This document shows positions 11,316 through 22,668 of a stretch of DNA of 64,000 bases, in pieces (position 1 is the first letter of the stretch; every line of letters begins with the position of its first letter). Origin of the DNA: Moniliophthora roreri (lineage: Eukaryota; Basidiomycota; Agaricomycetes; Agaricales; Marasmiaceae); assembly GCA_001466705.2 (NCBI GenBank), contig LATX02000001.1:1-64000 (forward strand), read 5' to 3'. The position numbers and the translations under genes were made by a program. Below the pieces are notes generated by a model. It made no database searches. It saw only the letters and a program-made list of their open reading frames with translations, and was not told the origin of the DNA.

Positions 11316-12321
11316 TGGTGCCCTTGGAGTAGCTTTTGGCCTCATATCACATGCCTCATGGACTGTGAACACTCAAAGCCCAGGAATATGCAAATCCAGA
11401 TATAAGGGATGTGTTTAATTGGACATTGCTTTAACAATGTAGGAATAACAAACATCACACAAAATGACAAATTGGTGCATCCAGTTACATGAGAAATTAA
11501 TGACCAAAACTCACCTGTGCCTGGTATTAGGTAGATAGAACCCTAGTCAAACTGGTAATGATTAGTTTTGAAAGATGTAACCTTTGTGAGATTAGTACTT
11601 ACCAGTTTTGGGGGGATATAAGTAGTTTAGTGGTGGTTATAACCACCCATCACCAGTTCACTATCACATGAGTGTAGACTCCTGCAATCAGTTGTATATA
11701 CTTGGCTCAATTTTGAACTCTGCCTTTTCTCTCTTTCTTTTGTACCACCACCATCTCCTCTTGCCATAGTTCTTTGCCTCTTGTCACTGTCTTTTGCCCC
11801 CACCATTGTTGCTGTCCTCTCACTGTCATTGTCACCCTCTTGCCATCCCCTCACTGTTATTGTCTCCATCATTGTCTCCCTCTCACTCTCTAGTTGTTGT
11901 CACCATCTCCCTGCCACTGTTGTTGTTACCATCTCCCTCTAGCTGTCACCATCATCTCTTGTAGTTGCTGTTGTCTTTCTCTTCCCCTCACTACATCTCT
12001 GCTCATTATTATCATTCCCCTCTTGTTATCATTATTGCAGTAGCAGGTGAGTCCTGGGTGGATGACAGACTATTATGGTATGTTTTTCTTTTCTTTTTCA
12101 CCACAATTTATACTAACTGTCTGCCATTCTAGAATTGATCAACTCCAATTCAACAGTGTCTTTAAGATGTACTGGCAAGCCATGTCTGTATCAGTGTCTA
12201 TAAATGCTGAACCACTCCAATACAGAGACAGCATATATCTTGATTACATCAACACTCAGTTGCTAGTGAGTCTTGAGATTCCTTTGAGCATACATAAACT
12301 GATTTTGCTTGAGACAGCACT
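11316..12321. other. Intergenic region with pyrimidine-rich repeat
   Basis: There is no supported gene. Bases 11690-12040 are a pyrimidine-rich low-complexity tract of TCACCATTGTTGTC-like words whose left part is the reverse complement of the purine-rich repeat at 5395-5620. The ORF at 12047-12376 has no recognisable features. Confidence 0.5.
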
Positions 12322-12326
12322 TGAGA

Positions 12327-12769
12327 TGTTACTTGGGCAGCAATGTCAACAGACCAACATGTTGAGAATAGTGTAAGTTTTTAAAGTCAAGTTCAAGTTT
12401 GCTCAAGAGCTTCTTGAGGTTCAGAGTTCCTTTGATCATTGCCAGACACAAGTTTATAGATTTAACTAGGTCAAGCTGAAGAGCTACAATCTAGTACCAG
12501 GTGCTTAAATATGTACACCCAATAGCTACATAATGTTCAATATGTAAGCAGTAGTATTGGCTAAATATAAGTAATAGTCCAACACAGTCAGCATATAGAT
12601 ATATACATGAGGGGAAATGTTGTTACAAGTGTGAGATGAAGAAGAGGGCTGGAAATGTGTATAAGTCTGATAGAACAAGAAGCATGAAGAGATGAAGAAG
12701 GGGGCTGGGAAGGTGTATAAGTCTGAGGGGAAAGGGAAGCATATGTATGTAAGAGGAGAAATTGTAACA
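12327..12769. mobile_element. Solo LTR of family B
   Basis: This 443-bp LTR runs from TGTTACTTGGGCAGC to ATTGTAACA and is flanked by a perfect 5-bp target duplication TGAGA (12322-12326 and 12770-12774). It carries the family's AGGTCAAGCTGAAGAGC motif near 12468. Four bases present near the start of other copies are missing. No gypsy internal sequence adjoins it. Confidence 0.85.
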
Positions 12770-12774
12770 TGAGA

Positions 12775-13632
12775 TGCATATAGGGCAGGTTTGTAAGAGA
12801 TGTGTAATTGTTTTGAGAGTATTGTAGTTGTGCTGTATATTACATTTATTTTTCAATACTTGAATGTAGTACATCTGTAGATTGCAATATATACAGTTTT
12901 GCTTGTATTGTTTAGATATGCCACATTTGAGGCTGAGCCAATTACTAGCATAATCTTTTGGTAAAACCAATGCTAACCCAGGCATTAGCACCTTTATCTA
13001 GCATTACTACTCTTTACCTAGCATTACTGGTAATGGGTGGTTATGACCCTACTAACCAGTCAAGCATACAGGTAACTCACTACAATTTTCATTACTAGAG
13101 ATAACATAACTGGTTGTACATACAGTAACTCATTACACTCTACTATTACTCATTACAATATCCTTCTACTTGGCATAAACTTGATTTACCAGTCACTTCA
13201 GATCTTGGAGGTTGCATTGAATCAGCAAGGGGTTGTGGCCAATAATGGAAGGCTAAAACCACCCTCCCACCTATATTATAACCCTCATTACCTGGCATCA
13301 TCCTGTTATAGGTGTCCTTATGGGTGTTGGAGCTTATACTGACTTAACATTTTGTGTAATGAACAATCAAGCCATACTATTAACTCTGTTTGTATTACCT
13401 ATTTCTTCAATGCCACTCAAAAACATATTAGTGTCAATATAAATGACCAGATTTTGACTCCAGCATTCCCTCTTGTCTCAACATGATGAACCTGAATCTT
13501 TGTGGATTACATACATCAGTAGGATAATGGCCTGCCCTTTTTCAGCCTGTAGGTGGCTATTTTGGCCCAAAGGCCAAATGTGACATACCAGATCCTATTT
13601 TTGGAAAGGTCAGTCATTTTTTTCAGTCTGGT
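12775..13632. other. Intergenic region with repeat E words
   Basis: There is no supported gene. At 13010-13370 the sequence has GGTGGTTATGACC, AACCACCCTCCC and CATTTTGTGTAAT words shared with the E fragments at 7254 and 14889, so it is probably a decayed copy of the same repeat. Confidence 0.4.
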
Positions 13633-14887
13633 AATATGGCAAACCTAGAAAAGACCCAATTTTATTTGTTTTACACTCCTTTGAATCAGAACACTTTAAT
13701 ATGACACCAGATAATGGGTAATAGGGACTAGAGTGAGCCCAGTCTGCTAGTCATTGCCTTAGAGAAGCTATGGTGCATTGGAAAGTATGAAGAGCTATAG
13801 GATACACTATACAGAGGTGTCTAAGCTGTACTTTCTGACCTATCTATGTATCAGATCCAAAGCAGATCACTTCTGAAACCTGTAGGGAACTTAACTATAG
13901 CTCAATGAATGCATTGGCTAGTTAACCAAGCTCTCAAAAGTGCTATCAATGGAATTTTAATTTAATTTTAACTTTCTATGATATCTGCAAAGTGCAACCT
14001 GCAGTCAAGCAGTACAGAGGTACTTAAAAGAAACATCAAAACAGAAAGATGACTTAGAACAGAAATGATCAAAGAATGATTATCCTCTGAAGTCAATATA
14101 TGAATCAAAGTTAAAGCAGATGATCTCTTAATAAAGAGCTCAACAGCAGTGAAAATATATGAAATAACATAATTAAGTACGAAGTAACCTCAGAAGCTAG
14201 AAGACTACTTTCATAGGACTGAAGTAACTTAATAGACAAACACAATGAGACCTATGAAGAGTATCTAATGCATAAGAGGTTCTAACTAAGACTGAGCATA
14301 TGTAGTTGAAGGAGATAGAAACAGTAACAGCATGTTCTAACCTTGGAATGTTTGGCATCTAGTTCTCTGCTGAAGTGTGGATGCTAGTAGGAAGGGAAAT
14401 GCTGTATGGAAATGGGATGGATACACCCATCTGCTCATAGATACCTGAATTAGAAAAGAGAAAATACAAATTATAGAGTCCAGACCACCTGGAGAAGTAG
14501 ATACCCACATGGATATAGTTGGATACCCTAGTGGCCAGACTCTGTGACATCTGAATATTCCCTCTTTTAGCATCTCTGTCACTTGTTTATTATTTCCTGA
14601 ACTATCAGACATTATTTCTAATTTTCTGTAGATATATTCCATGAACTGTATATAAGGACAGCTAGATATTTGTAGATACTCAAGTAACTCTGCCCCCTCT
14701 TATTGTGAATACATGAAGAGTTTGTTTGGTGTATAATTGTATATGCTATTCCAGTTTTTCTTCCTCACTTCAGGCCCTGGAGATTGGTCCTGAGTGACTC
14801 CAGAGAGATAGAGATCTGATAATGAACTTGTGTTGTAAGAGACAAGAGTAACACCTTGAGTGTGTTGTAGCACTTTTCTAAGAGACA
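13633..14887 (+). repeat. Repeat D copy 5, 5' part
   Basis: This runs from TAATATGGCAAACC through the TATATAAGG region to the N at 14888. Its last about 113 bases (14775-14887) are repeated at 15187-15299 on the other side of the gap, so two contigs overlap here or two D copies abut. Confidence 0.75.
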
Positions 14888-14888
14888 N

Positions 14889-15186
14889 AGTGATAACTGT
14901 GTTAACTTAGCATAACCATGCAAACCACCCATAACCACCATTACTCATCAAAACCTACCATAACTGGTTATGATTGTCTGCTAACCTGTGAAGAGCCCCA
15001 TTTACCGGTTACGTCAAATCACCGACTGCAAAACCAGTTGGTGGAGAGTTATGATGAATCATAGGTGAGATAACCACCTCCCTGCCTTGGCCATAACCCC
15101 CATAACCAGGGGTCCCTAGGTATATGGGGGTGTTCACAAGTGTTGGGTGTTATTCCTTGGTCATGCCGACTTGCCATTTTGTGCGA
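14889..15186. repeat. Repeat E fragment between D pieces
   Basis: This is rich in CATAACCACC-type words and ends CATTTTGTGCGATGG, like the E fragments near 7440 and 13350. It sits right after an assembly gap and is joined directly to D sequence at 15187. Confidence 0.4.
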
Positions 15187-15805
15187 TGGAGATTGGTCCT
15201 GAGTGACTCCAGAGAGATAGAGATCTGATAATGAACTTGTGTTGTAAGAGACAAGAGTAACACCTTGAGTGTGTTGTAGCACTTTTCTAAGAGACACTTT
15301 ACACCAAGAAGAAGCCTTGGGCACTTGGAGTGTGGCCTGTGTTGGGTATCAGGTTGTGACACACTTAGAGTCTTAACAAAGGAATTGGGCCTGTGATTAA
15401 GCTCTTTGTAGAAACTGGTCTAGGACCTTTTCCAGTACACTGTGTACTGTAGTTGTCTTAAAGAAGTCTTGAACTCTGTAGGGTCAGACTATATCAGCTA
15501 TTGAGTCTTTGTATGGGACTGTAGCTCTTGTGTTTGTGCTTTGTGCACTGTGTTCTTTGTGTTTTGTGTGTGTGTTTGTGATATAAACCATTTTAAAACC
15601 ATATATACTCCTCTGGAGGTGAACACTTTGAAGTAGAACACTTCAATAAGAGAGAATCAACCTAGCTAAGAGTTTTGTTGGCATTCTAAGTGCGGTAACT
15701 CTGATCACGTCGATCCACACTTGCACAACAAACTGAGTTAGACTTTTGGAGGTTATCTTTTTGGGTAGTTTTCCACTAGTCTTATTTTAGACAAATTAGC
15801 ATCTT
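15187..15805 (+). repeat. Repeat D 3' part, invading the neighbouring gene
   Basis: This carries the D polyadenylation-signal region (ATAAACC near 15583) and ends AGACAAATTA at about 15800. The adjoining sequence is the last exon of the minus-strand gene at 15782-16692, so this D end truncates that gene. Confidence 0.7.
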
Positions 15806-16692
15806 ATCAGTTGTAATACCTGGGACACAAAGGTGTCTTCCGAGTGGACGATTGTAGAGGCCAACTGCCAATCCTCCATCTGGGCCTTCGTACTTGACAT
15901 CATCGATGTAGTACATGTTTACATATTTTCCGTTGCTCCCTGTAATGGAATGAGAAGTATGTTACTGATCAGACTGGAGACTACTCACCAATGAGGGCAT
16001 ATTTACTGCCAGAAGCCTGTGCTTCGAAAATTGCATTTTCTTCAACAAAAGTCTTGTCAAATGTCAGCCTGTTAGTACTAGTCATGCTTATGAATTTGCC
16101 ATTCATGTCTTTGAGTGCAACTGTTCCTGTAAGGGTAGCTTTGCCACTAGACATGATTGCTGTAAGGGTTTCCATATCACAGAATGGTCAGAATGATTTA
16201 CTTACATGGGTTCAATGACAAAGAAAGTAGAGTGATCTTGCTCTTTCTTGGCTGCCAGCGATCCATGATATGATGCATTACCAGGTTCACAGGAAACGTA
16301 GTACATCTTTCCATCTTGACCTTTGAATCCTGAGATGCTGAACTGAACAAAATAATCATCAAGGAAGGTGACTGAAACATCCAGACCTCCTCCAGCACCA
16401 TCACACTTGATGTCATCAAGGTAGTACATGTTCATGTACTTCTCATTGTGGCCTTTTCAAATTTCATATGTCTTTAGTTCCAGGACTGCACAACTATAGA
16501 TCGACAAGAGGACATACCAACTAGTGTGATTTCACCACTGGAGTGGGGAACAACAACGAAGATGGCATTGTTGTCAGAGTCCATGCTGGTAAACTCAAGG
16601 CTGTTGGTCAAGGTCACCTTCATATATTTGCCATCTGCATTGTGAATGGCAATGGTGCTGCTGACGGTTGGGTTGAACTTCTGAGAAGACAT
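15782..16692 (-). CDS. Repeat-module secreted-type or cytosolic lectin/fascin-like protein, 3' truncated
   Basis: I read four exons: 16692-16518, 16452-16206, 16146-15989 and 15939-15782, with introns of 65, 59 and 49 nt bounded by GTATGT, GTAAGT and GTGAGT donors and AG acceptors; the joined frame is 245 residues. The start MSSQKFNPTV is chosen because it opens the first module; I see no signal peptide. Two modules of about 120 residues repeat: GKYMKVT...NAIF...LVG...KYMNMYYLDDIK (residues about 20-80) and GKFISMT...NAIF...LIG...KYVNMYYIDDVK (about 145-210). Hydrophobic GKY-type repeats resemble beta-trefoil/fascin-like proteins of fungi, but I do not recognise the exact family. The last codons come from repeat D, so the second module is cut short. 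Confidence 0.65.
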
Positions 16693-18790
16693 TTGGGAGT
16701 TGAGCTGAGATAGTATGAATGAGATACTTGGGTGTGTGATATGATAACCCACCTCTGAAGCTCTTTTATACAAATTGACTGGCTATTACACCATTTATGG
16801 CAAGTTGACTGTCTGCAGCACAGCGGTGTAGACTGGCTTCTGACTCCACGACATAGTCGCAAATCAGTAGCAAATTACTGCATATGCAGAAAAAATAATC
16901 AGCTGGACCACATCGTGCAAGACCCGACACCAAGTCTTGCTTGCGAGAATTCTGTCATGGTGAACTCTGTCAACCCCAAAACTGATGAACATTCCTTACC
17001 TTCCCAAACGTAAGGCCAGAGCTCTTAATGATGACAAGTGGCATGAATGTGCAAGTGGTTCAATTGTATAGAATGGCTTGACTAATTTAATGGTTGGAAT
17101 GGCCTTGAATCAGCCTCCAGAATGTGTCACCCAGTAGAATCTCAGAGCAGCAAGTTGGCGGTCTCTAACATCATCATGGCTACCTACCACATCACATACA
17201 GAAGCTGGTAATTTGAAATTTCCAGGATTGCCAACTGTCTGACTGTGACCATCTTGGATTGCACCATTGAGCAGATATTCCGGGGACATGGGTCACCGAT
17301 CAGTCTCTTCCAGCTTGGAAGGTAGCTTTAGCTTCTGGCTTCCAGTACCTTCAAACAACCGACACATCCACCAGTACCCTTCAAGGTGGGCATGTTCAGA
17401 AGCCAAAGCCTGTGAAACAGTGAATTATGTCAATAATCTGACCAGAATGACCCTCTTACCTTCTATCAAAAATTAAACAACCTCTATACTGGGCCCAACT
17501 GAAAACAGCTCATAGAATTCTTGAGCGTAATCGAGCAGTATTGCTTTGAATTTTGCTTACCATGGTCCTGTCAAGCAGTAAACATTGTAGTCTCTTCAGC
17601 ACGAAACCAACTGCTATTCCTCACCTTGGACATGTTAGGAGTTGCAAGAAGACTGTCAAGGACTCAATCCCAGTGAATTGATGGCTCCGGTATGTCTGGA
17701 AGAATTGTCTTCACCTGCGGCACATTGGAATGCTATTTCCTCAGGGTGCACTTACAAACTCAGATACAAATTCTCTGGATGCAGAGTGAGCAGAGATGAA
17801 GAGCTCTGGAAGGCACTCCAGTCATGACTTGTGGTCCTAGTGGCATCAAAAACCCTGGACTTGTCAAGCAGTGATCATTTCCATATTGGCAGTACTGTCC
17901 TAATTGGTTGGTGACCAACAAGTTGAACAACTACTTTTTTTCCAGGCCAATGAAGCTCTGCTGACACTGGGCTTTATGTTGAGTGTTAGAATTCCCCAAG
18001 CAATTACATGGATTCTATGCAACATACTGACAATTATATCCTAAACCACCAAGTCACTGACTCTAGGTTGTCCAAAGAAAAAACAAGTAGAAAAGATGCC
18101 CTAGATCCATTTTCCTGATTTTGTTTGTAGCCAAATAATGAGCTTCGATATGTAAAACTGTCAGAAGATCAGTGAAGGAGGGACATGGACCAGCAGGATA
18201 CATGGCAACATGTCGAATGAGTCTGCTGTGGTCAAGTCGTGGTGGTCAAAGAATAAGCCCCTTCAGCAACTGCTGAGAGCAACTTGTGGCGCCTTGCTCA
18301 TAACAGTGGGCTCGTTCCTCTTTGTCAGACTCACTGTCCAACGTGCATGTTGGGATGTATCACGAATTGCAGTGAGCCTCTATCACTTCATGCAAAAAAT
18401 GTACATTGATTCCAGTCAGAGCCACTCAATTCATGTTACCTGAATGCAAAAAAAAAAAGTGCTTTTTTAATTACCACAACACAGTTTACAGCCACCCAAG
18501 GTTCTAGTACTTCGACTAATATCTCGAATATCAGCTTTTTCACTTTTGTGCTCAAACTATGCACATTTCGTCCAAACGATGTTCTGCTGTGTTCTCGCAT
18601 TCTTAAGGCTTAATGAGTCATGAAAAGATAGGAGATAACGGTGATCTTGCCATTATGATGTCACTATTTCCTTCACATGCATATAGTATTTTGCATGTCT
18701 CCTCCATGTTTTCCATCCCTGACTGTATTGCCTAACCCCTATACCATCCAGCTAATCACAAGCACCTAACACCTAACTGCTAACCACAAC
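16693..18790. other. Region without a recognisable gene
   Basis: The short ORFs on both strands (for example 17267-17476 and 18210-18443) have no motif, partner exon or splice pattern I can support. Composition is less repeat-like than the flanks, so decayed coding sequence cannot be excluded. Confidence 0.4.
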
Positions 18791-18800
18791 TGCAAGCCCC

Positions 18801-19000
18801 AAACTGACATAGTGTGGGGTACAAGCTCTAACTGGTTGAGGGTAGGTTCCTTCACATTTTTTCTGCAAAGGAACTTACCCTCAACTGCACCTCCTAATGC
18901 CTAACACCTAACTCCAAACTGACATAGCATGAGATACAAGCTCTAACTGGTCAAGAGTAGGTTTCTTCACTTTTTTTTTTGCAAAGGAACTTATGCTTAA
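18801..19000. repeat. Two tandem units, the first with a hairpin
   Basis: A unit starting AAACTGACATAGTGTGGGG at about 18801 recurs at about 18916 (period near 115 bp). In the first unit, arms 18835-18852 and 18868-18885 are inverted repeats (18 bp, one mismatch) around a 15-nt loop. In the second unit the hairpin has decayed. Confidence 0.6.
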
Positions 19001-20310
19001 CCCTGAACCCTGAACCTCTAATAACTGGCCCAGTGAAAAGTCCATTGAGCTGGATTGATGCAGAGTGAGGTGAGAAAGATGGCAGTACTTGAGGTCAAGG
19101 GTTCTTGCCTTTTGTTTCGCTAGTACTGTATCTTTACAAGCACTTTGAATGTCACAGGACACAGAAGATCTATTTTGCATGAAAAGTCACAATGGTCACT
19201 GGTCATAATGAGGTGGATCAGATCTGCAGAGTGGATTGCCAAGAGATCCGACCCAGAAGCAGCCCAAAACAGGCATCTTTGTGTGAAATTTTTCACAAGG
19301 TCACGGGTGGGGCAACAGATGGTTGAAAATAAATTTTCATTTTTTTGGTCACAGGTCACCCTCTCATTCAAACTGCTCATAAAGGTACAGTATCACGTTT
19401 TCCCCGGGTTGACTTGATCACCCTTGATTTCAATGCCATCTCTATTGTCCAACCCAAAAACAAAAAATCTGGCTTGAAGCTTGAAGCACAACTATATGAA
19501 ATTTTTTTTTCTGATCTTTTTTTCTGTCTGTCAGAAAACTGCTGGGTGGCTTTTAAGGCACCCAGGCTTTTAATCGGCCCATGCTCCCTTATTTGGACCC
19601 TAATAAGGGGTTTATTTGGGCATAGGGCTGGGAAGGTAAGCACTCTCACTTGCTTGTCATTGTCAATTGCTCCCTACTGCTCCCTTGCCTCATCAACTTC
19701 ACTTATATCTATCCTCATCAATGTAAGTGGTACATCTCTTAATGCTCAGTGAGTAAAAATCACTTTTTGATTTTGTTTACTGGACTGAAAATATCAAAAC
19801 TAAACATTCTTGACTTTTGCATCCAGAGCTCAGGCTCCCACAATCAAACCATGACCTACATTGCTTACAGGCCTAAGCCATTCCTCAACATCTTTCCCAG
19901 TGGGCAGAGCTTCAGTAGCTGAAAAAATAGGACATGGTATGCATCAAGAGCAATTTCTGTATGTTTCAATACTGATACTTATTTGATCCAACTTTGTATA
20001 GAAATTGATGGGGTTGAATGCATTGAACATGGCACATTTTGGGCACATTCAATTGGTAAGTCTGGAAATACTGGTCCCTTTTCCAAATAAAGCAATATTT
20101 ACCATTTATGTGCTTAATCTCAACAGAAAGGAAGGTCAGCCAGTATGTGTACATCAAGTGTATGTTCTACTATGCTCACACTAGTAACTCCAGGTACTAC
20201 CTCTGACAGTCAGAGACATTGTATGGGCAGGCACCATAGTTGTGTCCAGAAATGGGCAGTGTGAATGTTGCAAGTATAGTGAATGGTGGTATATATTAAT
20301 GCGAGGTCCT
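19001..20310. other. Region without a recognisable gene
   Basis: A 135-residue open frame at 19345-19752 shows no motif I can name and overlaps opposing ORFs. I found no consistent exon structure. Confidence 0.4.
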
Positions 20311-20324
20311 AAGAAATGTATCAG

Positions 20325-20600
20325 CTGTTTGGCCTAGTGGACTACACCCTTTGCCCAATAATAAAAAAAAAGGCCTTGATTACAAGGGACCTTATAAGGT
20401 CAGTGGTTCAAGCCAGAGAGGTAACAGTGCAGATTATTTTGGCTGGTTATTTCTACTGCCTTATAATCCACCTTCTAAGCATCCTTACATGCTTGCTTAA
20501 AATCAAAAACTCTTTTATTAAAAGCCCTTATATGCACCAGCTAGCCCTTATGGCCTTATTTACCCTTTTAAGCTCTTTTAAGCTCTTTTAAGCCCACACC
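20325..20600 (+). repeat. Possible decayed Pol III (SINE-like) sequence
   Basis: A box-A-like TGGCCTAGTGG at about 20329 and a box-B-like GGTTCAAGCC at about 20405 are spaced about 75 bp apart, and the sequence ends with three AGCTCTTTTA repeats. A tRNA fold is not convincing, so this is a weak call. Confidence 0.25.
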
Positions 20601-21463
20601 ACAAATTTCCGACATCTTTGGAGCCATCCACATCACAGGGAGTCTAAGTCACCACAATGCTTTTCTCTTCTTGACCACCATGCCCTGTACCCTCCAGCTA
20701 TATCCTTGCCTTTTAAGTCTTTTTCATCACTAGAGGTGTATGGAACACCTGAGCAATGCGCACTCTGGTCAATGAGCGAGTAACATTGACAGGTGCTAGC
20801 ATGGGTGCAGCAGCATGGACAGTGAGTATGTTGTTCAGTCTGGGAGCCCAGCTTATCCCTGCACATATTTATAGGAATATCAACAGCTAAAGGTGAGCTA
20901 AAGATACCTATAAATTCATAAAGCCAGATTCAACACCCTGGGATCTTTGCCCAAGTTTCAGTATATGAACATCTACAACTTTCAACAAGATGCTTCTCTA
21001 TGCTCATGCAGACTATACGAGGTATGCGCTCTTGATCCACTTGCTTCCATAATACTCATGTACTTCTCCAGCTGATAGTCAATTCATTGAAGATCCACAG
21101 GCCTAACTAGCATGCATATGTATGTCTCATGCCTTTATTCCACTATGTCTGCTAACATATATTTCTGCAGCATATTATTTCGCAAATTCTCTCCCACATA
21201 CCCTACTATCCAATGGTATCACAGAAACCAGGAGAAAGCAAGTGAGGGCAAAACACTGGCAAATGTCAGTGGGGCTGAGATGATTCAGGTGAAGGCATCA
21301 GGAGGAATCAGTGTGAGTCATATGGTGAGAATGAGGGAGAATGAAGCTGATAGTACATGTACTTAGAACGAGTATTCAACTGGTATCAGTAAAATTGCAT
21401 GTTTTTAACTTTCACATTGAGTGAAATTGAGTGTAAATGAGATACATTCTTCTATCTACCTTG
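20601..21463. other. Intergenic, no feature recognised
   Basis: Only unsupported short ORFs occur. The right edge is the outer end of gypsy-A's 3' LTR. Confidence 0.4.
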
Positions 21464-22668
21464 TGTGGTGCTGCAATGACCCTCATCACAGTGAGTAGAA
21501 CCCTCTGGACTCAAGTCAGGACAAGGATAAGAAAAGGGGTGATCCAGCATAGACTCTAGGTCGATACGACATTGAACTCAACAGACACAAAGTCAATGTC
21601 TAGCCCAAATGACCAAGTTAGCTTAACTACTGAGAGGTATGTACAAGAAATACTTGCCTAGCCCAAATGACCAAGAGGTCAAGATGGGGAACTAGGCTAC
21701 AAGTGTCAGGTATAAATACAATGAGTCTGTCTCAGTGAGAATAACTGATGGAAATGGAAGAATGATCTGGAAGGAGATCTGGGTTGAATGGAATGTTCTA
21801 TCACTATGTACAAGGTGTTCTTTTTATGCTATTAATACAAAGGAAATACACTCAGAATACTGCTATATATTTGCTTCCAGACAACACTCAGAAAATTCTA
21901 TTAGTTTCAAGCTATTATTACATAGTGAAAACAGCAAGCATACTCTGGATTTTAATTTCCAGAAGAGTCAGTGTTTTTTGATTATTTTATAATAATAAAG
22001 TTATAGAATTATCCTTTAATTTTCTAATTACAAATATACTAAATTTTCTGCCTTATAAAATAGTGAGAAAACATTTAGAAAACAAATATAAGATTTTGAA
22101 TTTTATATTAAAGGAACCATGTTAAATACAAAAGGAAAACTATATGAAAACTATCTAAGAACTACTTTAAAATATAGTGTTTTCACATGATTTTCCTACT
22201 ATTTTCCTAGTGTTTTCCTAGTGTTTTCTCTGACTTTCCCACAATAGAAAATGTGGAATTTTTATCTTATCTTATCAGCATTTTCTGAGCATCTTCAACC
22301 AGAGAAAATTTAATGTTTTCTCAGTATGGAAATTATTCTAATATATTGTATTATCTATTAATTCTCAGAATTTGAAAATTCCATATTTTTTGCTGCTGAA
22401 AATTTAGTATTCTCTAGGCATATTCTTGTTGAGAGGACACAATTGAAATTTAGAATTTATATATGGTTTTATAAAAATTCTCTTTGCAAGAAGATTAAGT
22501 GTTTTCTCAATGAGAAAATCATGTTAAAAGAACACCTTGTACATAGTGTATGGAGAAGTGGCTGTGATGGTATAAATAAGGTAAGTAATTGGATAAATAG
22601 ATAAAAGATAAAAGATAAGATAATGGGACTTAGAAGAAAAGAGAAAGGAAAAGCTATGCTCCATCACA
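21464..22668 (-). mobile_element. 3' LTR of gypsy-A, split by a MITE
   Basis: The ends TGTGGTG and CATCACA match the family A LTR at 303-755. Removing the MITE and one TSD leaves about 455 bp, the same length as that copy. It lies downstream (minus strand) of the integrase-chromodomain end and is preceded by a polypurine tract, which identifies it as the 3' LTR. Confidence 0.85.
21802..22548. mobile_element. CACTA-type MITE in the gypsy-A LTR
   Basis: This 747-bp AT-rich insertion has perfect 23-bp inverted termini starting CACTATGTACAAGG and a 3-bp target duplication TAT (21799-21801 and 22549-22551). The LTR copy at 303-755 preserves the empty site with a single TAT at 636-638. Subterminal words such as GTTTTCTC and GAGAAAA are frequent, as in CACTA elements. 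There is no transposase ORF. It is related to the MITE at 7569-8190 by its terminal sequence. Confidence 0.85.

Noticed and set aside
14889..15186. Telomere-like CATAACC/CCATAACCCCC words
   Set aside because: They are irregular and not a TTAGGG-type array, and recur as part of repeat E inside the scaffold.
19345..19752. 135-residue plus-strand ORF as a gene
   Set aside because: No motif, no partner exons and overlapping opposing frames of similar length.
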